From assembly GCF_950295315.1 (NCBI RefSeq), contig NC_080176.1:37158189-37222188 (forward strand): a DNA stretch of 64,000 nt, given 5' to 3'. The notes beneath the pieces are model-generated. The model saw only the letters and a list, made by a program, of their open reading frames with translations. It had not been told where the DNA came from and searched no databases. This stretch comes from Erinaceus europaeus. Its lineage: Eukaryota; Chordata; Mammalia; Eulipotyphla; Erinaceidae. Below are positions 44,470 through 54,122 of the stretch, piece by piece. Position 1 is the first letter of the stretch, and every line of letters starts with the position of its first letter. The position numbers were made by a program, and so were the translations under genes.

Positions 44470-44810
44470 TCCCAAGTTCATGTGTCTCAGTTCTCTAGAT
44501 TCCACATATGAGTGAAACCATCTGGTAGTTGTCTTTCATCACTTTATTTACTTTGCTAAGCATATTCACCTCCAGCTCCATGTATTTTGTTCTAAAGAGC
44601 ACAAAATTGTCTTTTTTGATGGCAGAGGAGTATTCCATAGAATATCCATTCCATAACTTCTTTATCCAATCATCTGTCAATGGGCAATTAGGCTGCTTCC
44701 ACTCTCTGACTATTATGAATAATGCAGCTATGAGCATAGTGGTACATATGTCCCTTTGAACTGGTGTTTGTATGTTTTAAGAGTGGTATTTCTGGTCCTA
44801 ATCCTATTTA
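44470..44810 (-). mobile_element. Old L1 ORF2 3' fragment
   Basis: The minus strand translates in part to the ORF2 C-terminal region (ALFIIVREWKQPNCPLTDDW, with YSMEYSSAIKKDNFVLF). It is diverged from L1-A and L1-B. Confidence 0.75.
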
Positions 44811-45160
44811 TTTGGCTACCAGGGCTATTGTGTGACTCAGTGCCTACACAATGACTCCATCATTGCCAATGACAATTTTTTATTTCCTTCCTTCCTTCCT
44901 TCCTTCCTTCCTTCCTTCCTTCCTTCCTTCCTTTCCCCCTTCCTTTTTTCAGTCCTCTCTCTCTCTCCTCTCTCTTTTTTTCTAAGAGAGAGTGAAGGAT
45001 GGAGGATAGAAATAGAGAGACAGAGAGAAGGAGAGGCACTTGTAGTTCTGCACCATCACTTGTGCAGGTGGGAACCAGAAACCAGGGACTTAAAACTAGA
45101 CCTTCTTGCATGGTTTGAGTGTTTTATTTGGTGAGCTATTGCCTGCTTCCTCGGCCTTAC
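44811..45160 (-). mobile_element. Long-form SINE with expanded tail repeat
   Basis: The reverse of the 3' extension (ccagggctattgtgtgactc, atgactccatcattgcc) precedes a (TTCC)n run, then the GA body and tgcaggtgggaaccagaaac. The tetranucleotide appears to have grown in the SINE's CT-rich/A-rich portion. Confidence 0.75.
44883..44936. repeat. (TTCC)n microsatellite
   Basis: About 13 uninterrupted ttcc units. Confidence 0.95.
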
Positions 45161-45198
45161 CTTTAAGAGTATTCTTTTGCTTCTAAAAGGAATTGCTG

Positions 45199-45317
45199 TT
45201 AATTTAATTTAATTTTAATTCAGTAGTATTGCTTAGCAATTAATTTAATTTAATTTTAATTCAGTAGTATTTTAAGTTAATTTAATTTAATTTTAATTCA
45301 GTAGTATTGCTTAGCAA
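45199..45317. repeat. Three-copy ~40-bp tandem repeat
   Basis: Units at 45199-45239, 45240-45276 and 45277-45317 share ttaatttaatttaatttt and aattcagtagtatt. Units 1 and 3 also end gcttagcaa; unit 2 is shorter and ends ttaag. Confidence 0.9.
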
Positions 45318-45349
45318 TAGGCATGATTTTTGTATGTCTTCTCTTTTTT

Positions 45350-45562
45350 AAAAAAACATTTTTTAATTAATCTTTTTTTACTGGATAGAGATGGAAATTG
45401 AGAGGAAAGTAGGTGATAGAGAAGGAGAGAGACAGAGAGACACCTGTAGCACTGCTTTACTACTTGCAAAACTTTCCCCCTGCAGGTGGGGACAGGGGGC
45501 CTGAAGCCGTGTCCTTGCACATTGCAACATATGCACTCAACCAGGTGCACCTGGCCCATTAT
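45350..45562 (-). mobile_element. tRNA-related SINE (type 1)
   Basis: GA body, cacctgtagcactgctttac, ccccctgcaggtggggacag and head ending ccaggtgcacctggccc. Confidence 0.85.
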
Positions 45563-45710
45563 GTCTTTTTTTATGCAAGAAAACATACTTCTATAACATT
45601 CTAGTGAGCTTACAATATTTCTACTATATGGATATAGAACAATTTGTTTAATCAACTCTTTACTATTTGACATTCAAATTGCTTTAAATGAAAAAAAAAA
45701 GGTGCTGATT

Positions 45711-47845
45711 GTCAGAGAAATAAAAATAAAGAAAACGATACCACCTTACCCCTGTGAGAATGGCCTACATCAAAAAGGACAGCAGCAACAAATGTTGGAG
45801 AGGCTGTGGGGAAAAAGGAGTCCTTCTGCACTGCTGGTGGGAATGTAAATTGGCCCAACCTCTGTGGAGAGAAGTCTGGAGAACTCTCACAAGGCTAGAC
45901 ATGGACCCTAAAACCCTGCAATTCCTTTTCTGGGGATATACCCCAAGGATTGCATAACACCCAACCAAAAATATATGTGTACACCTATGTTCATAGCAGC
46001 AAAGTTCGTAATAGTTAAAACCTGGAAGCAACCCAGGTGCCCAACAACAGGTGAGTGGCTGAGAAAGCTGTGGTATATATACACAATGGAATACTACACA
46101 GCAATTAACAACCATGAACCCACCTTCTCTGACCCATCTTGGATGGAGCTAGAAGGAATTATATTAAATGAGTATGGGATGATCCCATTCATAAACAGAA
46201 GTTGAGAAAGAAGAACAGAAAGGGAAACTCAAAGCAGGATTTGACTGAGTTTGGAGTAAATTAAAAATCACCAAATTAAAAATCTCTGGGTTGAGGATGA
46301 GGGTGAATGTTTGGCTTCACTGGGGGTGAGGGGGGGATAGGATGGGGGAGGATGGGATGGGACACAGTCTTTTGGTGGTGGGAACGGTGTTTATGTACAC
46401 TCCTATTAACTTGTAGTCATATAAATCACTATTTAATTAATATGAGAGGGGTAAAAATTGATTGAATGTCTCAAACTTTTTAATGCATAGACCATAGGCT
46501 GAGTCTTTGAAATGTTGACTCTCTTAAAAGCTTAGACTAAGAAGAATAGAAGCAACTGGTGGCATTACTCTGTAAGACACAGCTATATATAAATAATGTC
46601 AAAGGATATAAATTATGGTGATGTTGTGTATGATACAGCAAATCCTAACAAAGGAATTTTTGAAGTTAACCCAATTGCCAAATAATTTAAGTACAGCAAT
46701 AACTATCTATTGCCTTCTTAAACCCTAAGACAGCAGAACCTCCATGAGATAGGACATATGTTCACATGTATCCATAAATTAGGGCAAAATATATATACCT
46801 GAAAGGAAAAGTACACAATAATTTGCAGTAAGTCAGTATATGCAGCAAGCAAGTAGAAAGACCTAAAAAGACACCATAAAGTTCCTAAGGAAATAGTGTC
46901 TACTTAGACAACACAATAGACACTTTTGTGGGGCCCCCTAGGACCTTGCCCTCAACTTGGATCAACAACGGTAGAGAATGTTCCATCCTCCAAAGGGAGG
47001 CTGGACAACATACTCTATGCTACACCTGAGGAAGATAGGTCCTGATATTGGGGCAGCTTGGAACGGTCCTACTCATGACCACAGAATGTGAGCTCAGATC
47101 TACAGGGGTGCAGAGGTCACATAGGCTCCTAAGCTGAATATGGGTCCCAGATCAGATCAAATCGATGGGGTTTACAAGTCAACAACATTTATACACCTTT
47201 CCCATATTTGGGAGCTACTCTCTTCCTTGATACAGGTTTCTGGTCCTTTTTGTAGCTATGACATCATCTTCCCAGACAATAACTTAAATCCACCTGCATA
47301 TCAGATGTAAGGAAAAAAAAACTAGTATAGTCTTGGGCTCTTTGGAATACAACTAAAATAGGCTAATTACTATCTACAAAATGGAGACCCCTCCCCCAAC
47401 TCTTCATATAAACTTTTCAAGCTTTTGGTTTCATGATTATTCAACATGTTTTTGGCTCTATATGTTAACTCTTTTTTCAGCCACCAGGTTCTAAATACTA
47501 ATATAATGCTAAGCAGACTTCTCTGGGCAGATGACCCCACCAATGTGTCCTGGAACCCCTGCTTCCCCAGAGCTCAGTCCCACTAGGGAAAGAGAGAGAC
47601 AGCCTGGGAGTATGTATCCACCTGCCAATGCCTATGTTCATCAAGGAAGCAATTATAGAAGCCAGACCTTCCACCTTCTGAACCCAATAATGAACCCATA
47701 CTCCCAGAGGGATAAAGAATAGGAAAGCTATTGGGGAGGGGAGGGGACATGGAGTTCTGGTGGTGGAAATTGTGTGGAGTTGTACCGCTCTGATCCTATG
47801 GTTTTTGTCAGTGTTTCCTTGTTATAAATAAAAGTTAAAAATTTT
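45711..47845 (+). mobile_element. 5'-truncated L1-B: ORF2 end plus full 3' UTR
   Basis: Sense copy showing that the long 3' UTR is contiguous with ORF2: the ORF2 C-terminus to 46205, then 1.6 kb of 3' UTR to the ATAAATAAAAG tail at about 47830. This independently confirms the arrangement at 16901-18508 in the opposite orientation. Confidence 0.9.
45754..46205 (+). pseudogene. L1 ORF2 C-terminal fragment
   Basis: [20 protein letters not shown] (zinc-knuckle-like CWRGCG...HCWWEC), then a frameshift near 45950, then [20 protein letters not shown] to PFINRS. It ends at the same residues as the minus-strand L1-B. Confidence 0.88.
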
Positions 47846-47897
47846 TTTTTTTTCTGAATGTGGGCCACTTGTATACTTGATTATACCACACATTTGC

Positions 47898-48376
47898 TGT
47901 TGAAACTTTAACTTAAAAAGGGTTAGGGGAAATGCAGCACATAAAAGGATTCACAGCAGGGAGCTGGGAACTGGTTTAAACAATACAAGGTTTATTAGGG
48001 TGAAACAGGTAAAAGGCAAAATAAGCAATTATCCTCAGGGGTTAAGAGTAAATTAGGTCCATAAAGTCTTAGTATAGTTATCAAAAGTTTAGTCCCATTA
48101 GATAAACAATTATCAGCTCTGGTAAAGGTTGCTCATGGCTGTAGAGGGGTCTTAAAAGACCAGCTAGCAGAATCACATGTGTTCAGTTCCCAGGAGTAGC
48201 CATGGCGGATGCCTGGAGCACCTCCGTCGAGATGTTTCTGACTAGGAGATAAAGCAGCAGCCCAAGAGCCTGAGCTGCTCTAGTACATGCTTTTATACAT
48301 TCCTTAACTGTGCACCTGCCTCAGGATGATGTCATTCATATGCTAATAGTCCCAAACTCCTGTTGGGGTTACAACA
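47898..48376 (-). mobile_element. Solo LTR, class II-like
   Basis: 479 bp, tgttgaaactttaac ... tgttggggttacaaca, flanked by a 6-bp TSD, atttgc (47892-47897 and 48377-48382). The minus strand carries a TATA-like tataaaa (48291-48298) and AATAAA (47991-47996), so transcription would run left. Confidence 0.9.
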
Positions 48377-48391
48377 ATTTGCTAACTTTTT

Positions 48392-48499
48392 TTTATAGGA
48401 CCTAGGGAAATTGAGAGAGGAGGGGGAAATGGAGAAGGAGAGACACCTGCAGACCTATTTCACTGCTTGTGAAGTGACCCCTACCCCTTGCAGGTGGGA
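48392..48499 (-). mobile_element. SINE, 5' truncated, with 15-bp TSD
   Basis: Body and the start of the cacctgc block only (ggacctagggaaattgagag ... cccttgcaggtggga), between direct repeats atttgctaacttttt at 48377-48391 and 48500-48514. Confidence 0.88.
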
Positions 48500-48519
48500 A
48501 TTTGCTAACTTTTTCATAT

Positions 48520-48675
48520 ATTCTTTTTTTCTTCAGATAGAGACAGAGGAAGAGACAAATAGAGAGAGAGGAATCTCTTTCCCCAGCGTCATGATAGTCT
48601 CATGTGTTGTTGGGCTTCAAACTGAGGCTTCATACATGGTATGGCATATGTTCTACTAGGTGAGCTACCTCTCAG
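48520..48675 (-). mobile_element. SINE, diverged
   Basis: cagatagagacagaggaaga, gggcttcaaactgaggcttc and ttctactaggtgagctacct are in SINE order and minus orientation. Confidence 0.6.
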
Positions 48676-49630
48676 TAGGTATTTACTTACTTATGAGAGA
48701 GAGAGAGAGAACCAGAACATTATTCTGGTATATGTGGTGCCAGGGTTCAATTTGGGACATATGCATGCAAAATAAAAAAAAGTAAAATAAATGATATTAT
48801 GTGCTGTTACATCTCTGCAAACTTCTCTAATTCCTGTATATAAATATCTACAAGTGGGATTATTAGGACAAAGATATATTCATTGGAGTAATTTGCTAGG
48901 TATTGCAAACTCTGAAGTTATGGACTGGTACTATAATATCTTAGTTCTCTTCAGCTCTCAGATTTGCCATTAAATAAACTTTGCTAGTTTGATAAGCAAC
49001 AGATGAGCCTCATTGATGCTTTGTTTGCATCTCAAGTCCTATGAAGGTAAACATTTTAATGTATTAGCTAATGTATTCAGCTAATGTATTAGCTTTTTAT
49101 TATCGAATATATAGCTAATTTGTTACTATTAGCTATATATTATTACTAGCTATATATAGCTAATATATTAGCTAGTGTATTCAGCTTTTTTTTCATTGTT
49201 TTGTAAAATCAGTTTACAAATGAATTTCATCAATCCTATGTCATTTATAGTATAAATTCACCCTTAGTTGTTGCCCATTTGTATTCACAGTGTTTTCTGG
49301 ATGTGCAAACATTTATTTAATTTAATTTATTTTTTTTGTGTGTGTACTCATAGGTTATCCATTTGATGTTATACTCTTCTCATGTCGAACAAAAACATTA
49401 AAATATGTATATTTCTTTCCTCCAACAATATATCTCAGAAATTTAGATGTATACCAGCCGATTCCCTTTTCAGATGTAGTTTAATCCCTACCTCAACCTT
49501 TGCTCAAGTGCTACTTATACAAGTTTCCTTCTCCATCACACAAATCTCCAGTCCTATCAATGCTTCCTCTGGGGCACCTCAATCCAATATGGACTGGAAG
49601 AATGCTGCCCTCCCCAAGGCTTCCTGCATT
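48676..49630. other. Intergenic sequence with TA-rich tract
   Basis: Mostly unique. A (GA)n run lies at 48695-48710. At 49060-49185 there is a palindrome-prone array of tagctaat/agctatata motifs. No gene recognised. Confidence 0.5.
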
Positions 49631-49633
49631 AAA

Positions 49634-49707
49634 AAGAAAGAAAGGAAGAAAGGAAGGAAGGAAGAAAGGAAGGAAGGGAGGAAGGGAGGAAGGAAGGAAG
49701 GAAGGAA

Positions 49708-49761
<54 letters not shown>

Positions 49762-49764
49762 AGG
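49634..49764. repeat. (GGAA/GAAA)n purine tract
   Basis: About 130 bp of pure A/G on the + strand, changing from ggaa-rich to gaaa units. This homopurine tract lies ~1.3 kb upstream of the LAMA3 start codon. Confidence 0.95.
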
Positions 49765-49989
49765 AAAATGGAGCCTCAGGGCAGGCAGGAATGTTCCTTA
49801 CATAATGTCCCTGCTTTGTCATGCCCTGAAGGGTTCCAGCCCAGCTCCACTGCGCTGGAGCAAGCTTAGATGCTGTGGTGTAGTTCCCTCTCTCCCTCTA
49901 TGTGATAGTCCAACGAGTGAAGCCCTGCCACATTAAACGGTGTGTACTTTGGGCTATGAAAACTTAACCCTCTGTGCTACCACCCATGT

Positions 49990-50205
49990 CCCGCCACCCG
50001 GACTTTTATTTCTTTAAAAGATATTTTTTACTTAATATTTTTGGATAGAGACAGAAATTGAGACGGATAGAACAGATAGAGAAACCTGCAGTACTATTTT
50101 ACCTACCAGTCGTGAAGTTTTCCCCTGCAGTGTGGTCCTTGAACACTGTAGTGTGTACGTTCTATCAGGTGCGCCATTGCCCAAACCCACTGGTGATACT
50201 TTTCT
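49990..50205 (-). mobile_element. SINE (type 1), diverged
   Basis: ggatagagacagaaattgag, gtgaagttttcccctgcag and tatcaggtgcgccattgccc, in minus orientation. Confidence 0.75.
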
Positions 50206-50515
50206 TACGACAGTCGAAACTTGCCCAGAAAGTCGCAGTATCTTGGATGAGTTTGGGCGGCTGAGCAGTTTCCTTGCTGTCACCCACAATCCACTACATG
50301 CCCCCTAGAGGGTGGTTTGAGGTCTGGAGTTGGCCTCTGCGAATAGCTTGGGAGAAACTTGCTGATGAGGAGATAATTAGCTTCTGCACGGGTTTGGGTA
50401 TCCTGGTTCCACCCCCCCCCAACCCCCACTGAGACACAAAAATGGGGGAGGGGCGCTCTGGGAGTCCAAGTCTCGCGGCTTAGAAGCTGAGTGCAGAGAG
50501 TTCCTGGTCCAGCTG
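50206..50515. other. LAMA3 upstream flank
   Basis: Unique sequence leading into the satellite. It includes a C-run at 50412-50420. No TATA box or other core promoter element can be assigned with confidence. Confidence 0.4.
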
Positions 50516-50717
50516 GTGCCAGCCCAGCCCCAGCCCCAGCCCCAGCCCCAGCCCCAGCCCCAGCCCCAGCCCCAGCCCCAGCCCCAGCCCCAGCCCCAGC
50601 CCCAGCCCCAGCCCCAGCCCCAGCCCCAGCCCCAGCCCCAGCCCCAGCCCCAGCCCCAGCCCCAGCCCCAGCCCCACACCCAGCCCCACACCCAGCCCCA
50701 CACCCAGCCCCAGCCCC
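50516..50717. repeat. (CAGCCC)n hexanucleotide repeat upstream of LAMA3
   Basis: About 25 near-perfect cagccc units to about 50675, followed by three 12-bp variant units containing 'cacacc'. The minus strand is (GGGGCT)n, with a run of four G in every unit. It encodes only dipeptide-like frames (PQ, PA, SP), so I do not treat the open frames here as genes. Confidence 0.97.
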
Positions 50718-50805
50718 AAACTAGCTCCATCTTCAGCCTGACTTCCAGCTCCAGCTCCAAACTCAGCCCAGATCCAGCCTCAGCTCCAGCCCCAGCCCAG
50801 CTCCA

Positions 50806-50915
50806 GCCTCAGCCCCCAGCCCCCAGCCCCCAACCCCCAACCCCCAGCCCCCAGCCCCCAGCCCCCAGCCCCCAGCCCCCAGCCCCCAGTCCCCAGCCCC
50901 CAGCCCCCAGCCCCA
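50806..50915. repeat. (CAGCCCC)n heptanucleotide repeat
   Basis: About 15 units of cagcccc with a few caacccc variants. The minus strand has a run of five G per unit. It ends ~135 bp before the LAMA3 start codon. Confidence 0.95.
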
Positions 50916-51050
50916 GCTCCAGCAGGTTGCCGCCTCCCCGGCTCCTCTCCAGGCACGTGGGGCGGATCCCCGCGCAGACCTCCAGGCGGCTGCTGCACGG
51001 GTTGCACCTCAGGGCCCGGGAGTTCGGCGGCCGGAGGACGTGCCTCAGGG

Positions 51051-51320
51051 ATGGCGATGGCCAGGCGGGTTCCGGGCGGGACACCACAGCCAATGCTGCG
51101 GCTGCTGTGGCTGCTGTGGCTGCCAGATGCCTTCCCGGCCGCCTCGGCCCCGGCCCTGGCCGTGGCCCGAGCCAGCCTGCTGCCGCCCTATTTCAACCTG
51201 GCCGAGGCAGCGAAGATTTGGGCCACCGCCACCTGCGGAGAGCGGGAGCGTCCCCGGCCGGAGCTCTATTGCAAGCTAGTGGGGGGCCCCACCGCTCCGG
51301 GCAGTGGACACACCATCCAG
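51051..51320 (+). CDS. LAMA3: Laminin subunit alpha-3, first coding exon (long isoform N-terminus)
   Basis: This exon encodes 90 residues and ends in phase 0 at ...HTIQ, followed by gtaagg. Laminin alpha-3 is a secreted basement-membrane chain of laminin-332-type trimers. The long form starts with an LN (domain VI) polymerisation module. Residues 1-~37 look like a signal peptide (basic MAMARR, then hydrophobic [10 protein letters not shown]), and the LN domain begins with [20 protein letters not shown] and continues with [20 protein letters not shown]. From memory this matches the alpha-3 LN start almost residue for residue. Alpha-5 is similar ([12 protein letters not shown]) but lacks IWATATCGE and the [12 protein letters not shown] ending. 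The ATG at 51051 has G at -3 and G at +4; an in-frame ATG at 51057 is an alternative start. The [10 protein letters not shown] linker seems a few residues shorter than in human. The rest of the gene lies beyond the window. Confidence 0.93.
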
Positions 51321-51326
51321 GTAAGG
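51321..51326 (+). other. LAMA3: Splice donor of LAMA3 exon 1
   Basis: CAG|gtaagg is a near-consensus U2 donor. The frame runs on openly for 57 codons into the intron, but similarity to laminin stops exactly here. Confidence 0.9.
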
Positions 51327-52351
51327 CTCCGGAAGGACAGGGGACACGCGCCAGCCATGGGGAGAGGGAACTGGGCTCTTTCCTGGCGCACGGATGACCC
51401 CAGACGACCCGGGAGGACGGTGCCTCAGGGCCCATCCTGCAGGAGGACTGTCCTTACTGCTGAGGCCGGAGTGGGAAAGCACAACAGGTGAACAGAGAAG
51501 GTCGTTAAGACTTGCACTCTGAGTCTGAGGTCCCTAGGTAGCTCCCAGAGTCCTCCTTTGGGACACCCAGCGTCCCTGCCTTACTCCTAGAAACTAGTAG
51601 CAGTTAACTTACGCGGTGTCCTTTGAGGAAGCACTTCCAGATCCCAGCAGGCCTGTCAATATGCCACCAAGAAGATAAACACCCATTCCCACCATCTCCT
51701 AGTCTTTGGACCAATGAAGCTCGGAACGGACAGAAATAGGGCACTCAGTCCACCAGATAGTTTTATCAAGAACACCTGGTGGGAGTGAAGTGTCCCTGGT
51801 GTTTGATCAGCTCCTGGGGGCGCGCCCCCTCTCCTCATAGCAGCTGGGAGTTAGACCAGGCTAGTCATTTAAAAGTTTTTCATAAAGTTGGGCAACTGGA
51901 TTTGAATCCAGCCTTACCTCTGCCTTAACTTCACTCTCCAGTCTCCCTTCATCCAGTGGGGTGCTATACTAAGCAGCAAAGTGTTGCCAGAAGAGGGAGT
52001 TATTTTGGAGCTTAGACTACAACGGGAAAGATTTTAATTTAGCATCTCGGTCAGGGTTTTAGAAACTCTTTTGATTATGTACTTCCATAAACGAAAAGCT
52101 GTTGACCGCGCAGTGCCAGCAAATGAATATTTAGTTGTAAGGCATGTGCATGTGTTGCTTTACAGTGGCCTAAAATCACAAAAACACGAATTAAAGATAA
52201 AATAACAACATAAAATGCTTTTATTTGTTTATAGCCTCTCAATTCTGCCTTCTCAAAATGTTTTGTGATATTGCATAGCTACTTGTAAATATGTAAATAT
52301 ACGTATGTGTGAAATTATTTTTGACAAGTTTAGTTTTTTAAAATTGTTTTT

Positions 52352-52407
52352 CTTAGCTTCCGAGATCAGACAAGATCGGGTGTGTTCAGGGTGGTATGGC
52401 AGTAGAC
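52352..52407 (-). pseudogene. Truncated 5S rRNA retropseudogene
   Basis: The minus strand reads gtctactgccataccaccct and on to gatctcggaagctaag, the first ~56 nt of 5S rRNA with a few substitutions (for example tct-act for tct-acg). It stops before the internal promoter is complete. The direct repeat aaattgtttttctt lies on both sides (starting about 52341 and 52408), indicating insertion by retroposition into an L1 tail. Confidence 0.85.
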
Positions 52408-52690
52408 AAATTGTTTTTCTTTAATGGGGGGATTAATGACTTACAGTTGACAGTAAAAGGCAGTAGTTTGTACATGTGTAACATTTCTCAGTTTTCCACA
52501 TAATCTGACCCTCCCTCCAGGTTCTCCTCTGCCATCATGCTCCAGGACCTGAACACTCTTACCCCTGCCCCCTGCCCCCAGAGTCTTTTACTTTGGTGCA
52601 ATACACCAACTGCAGTTCAAGTTCTGCTTTGTGTTTTCCCTTCTGTTTTTATTTTTCAACTTCTTTCTATGGACAGGTTTAGTTTCTTAG
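52408..52690 (-). mobile_element. 5'-truncated L1-A 3' end
   Basis: Reverse of the L1-A 3' UTR: taatggggggattaatgact, gtagtttgtacatgtgtaac, gagtcttttactttggtgca, ttcaacttctttctatg. Older than 579-968. Confidence 0.85.
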
Positions 52691-52711
52691 CACCTACTAT
52701 AACAACAATTG

Positions 52712-53015
52712 AAAGTCGGGTTGCTGTGGGGGGCAGGGCAATGATGCTTCTGGCTGAGTGCACATGCAGAAACCCTTGTCTGAGCACCTGCTCCCCTGCT
52801 GTGGAGGGGACACTTTACAAGCAGCGAAGCAGGTCTGCAGGTGTCTCTCTTTTCCTCTCCTTCCCTATCTCCTCGTATCCTCACAATTTCTTTCTAGCCT
52901 ATCAAATGGAATAGAAAGAAAAAAAAATAACCACAGGGAGTGGTGGATTCCTAGTGTTGGCACCAAGTCCCAGTAATAACACTGATAACAACAAAAAAGT
53001 AAATAGAAATAAAAA
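52712..53015 (+). mobile_element. Long-form SINE, diverged
   Basis: Degenerate head, gaagcaggtctgcaggtgtc, a CT-rich body, then accacagggagtggtggatt, ggcaccaagtcccagtaata (the 3' extension), and an A-rich tail. Confidence 0.8.
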
Positions 53016-53189
53016 CAAACAAGGAAAGTTGGTTTGATACTAATACTTGAATTTAGTGGCTGTCACAGCTTATATAGTGAATCTGCACTGATTACTCAGT
53101 TCCAGAACCAGTTCCATAGTTTACAAAGTGTAAAGTGGAGATATGAACTCCTTCATGAAAAATCACTAAGAATTGCAAGATGGAAGTGA

Positions 53190-53345
53190 GCCAGGGGTGC
53201 ACTGTGGATACGCCTGGACTGTCAAGCAGACGGTCTTGCATCCTGTCTCCTGCACTATGTGGGCTAGAGTGCCAACATGTGCCTTTTCCTTTTCCTTTTC
53301 CTCCTCCTCTATCTCTCACTAGTAAATAAATAAAGAAATCTTAAA
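53190..53345 (+). mobile_element. SINE (type 3-like)
   Basis: gtgagccaggggtgcactgt, cagacggtcttgcatcctgt, a CT-rich body and an AGTAAATAAATAAAGAAATC tail. Confidence 0.65.
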
Positions 53346-53601
53346 AAATAAGTCGTTAAGAGACAAATTTCAAGTTGGTAATAACAGAGCATTAAATTAA
53401 TTGAGGGCCTTTTCTATGTGTGGGGCCATTTTCTAAATGTGTGATAGCCATATGCTGTCTGATTTTACTAAACTGAGGGATTTATATTTCTGTCTCATCT
53501 TTCAATTATTAAAAAAAATTAAAAAGTAGAAACTTGACCAATGAATGTTCACTTTTCAAGAGATATTCATTATTTCCTGTCAGGATGGTGTTAGCATTTT
53601 A

Positions 53602-53798
53602 TTTAATTTTTTAATTATTATTTAAATATTTTTATTTATTATTGGATAGAGACAGAGAAAAATTGAGAAGGGAGACAGAGACAGAGAGAGACCTGCCCCT
53701 CATTTCACTCATGATGTAGGTGGAGAGCAGGAGCTTGAACCTGAGTCCTTGTGCACTGTAATGTGCGCACTTAACCAGGTGCACCACCGCCTGACCCC
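53602..53798 (-). mobile_element. tRNA-related SINE (type 1)
   Basis: Bounded by imperfect 15-bp repeats (ggtgttagcatttta at 53587-53601; ggtgttcacatttta at 53799-53813). The body, gtaggtggagagcaggagct and head ending accaccgcctgacccc are present. Confidence 0.85.
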
Positions 53799-53889
53799 GG
53801 TGTTCACATTTTAACATTTTAAACAATAGATTAACAAACTGACTGGAGGTCTTCTATTGAAATGAGATATCTTCTTTTAAAAATATATA

Positions 53890-54122
53890 TACTTATTTTT
53901 TAATTTTAAATTATTAACTATTTATTGGGTAGAGACAGTCAAAAATTGAGAAGAATGGAGAGATAGAGAGTGAGAGAGACAAAAAACAGAGCAACACCTG
54001 CAGCCCTACTTCACAATTTGTGAAGCTTCCCCCTTCAGGTGGGGACCAGGGACTGGGGACTGGAACCTAGGTCCTTGCGCATTGTAGTGTGCATTCAGCT
54101 AGGTGCCCCACCACCTGGCCCT
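53890..54122 (-). mobile_element. tRNA-related SINE (type 1)
   Basis: ttattgggtagagacagtca, cacctgcagccctacttcac, ttcaggtggggaccagggac and head ending ccccaccacctggcc. Confidence 0.85.

Larger units (their letters stand above)
50925..51480. promoter_or_regulatory. CpG-rich island around LAMA3 exon 1
   Basis: GC-rich DNA with many CG dinucleotides (cgcctccccggctc, ggggcggatccccgcgcag, ttcggcggccggaggacg), in contrast to the AT-rich flanks. This is the likely promoter/5' UTR of the long LAMA3 transcript. The transcription start site itself cannot be read from the sequence. Confidence 0.75.

Noticed and set aside
49382..49936. 184-codon frame with Lys/Glu/Arg-rich stretch
   Set aside because: Crosses the GGAA/GAAA microsatellite; no conserved segments on either side.
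50377..50760. Minus-strand frame of Gly-Trp dipeptides
   Set aside because: Artefact of the GGGGCT repeat. Repeat-associated translation cannot be inferred from sequence alone.
50516..51397. 293-codon plus-strand open frame rich in proline-glutamine
   Set aside because: It is created by the CAGCCC repeat (all frames are open there) and then runs out of frame through LAMA3 exon 1 and the intron. No start context or domain supports it.
51321..51491. Continuation of the LAMA3 frame beyond 51320
   Set aside because: Open for 57 codons but laminin similarity ends at HTIQ exactly at a consensus GTAAGG donor.
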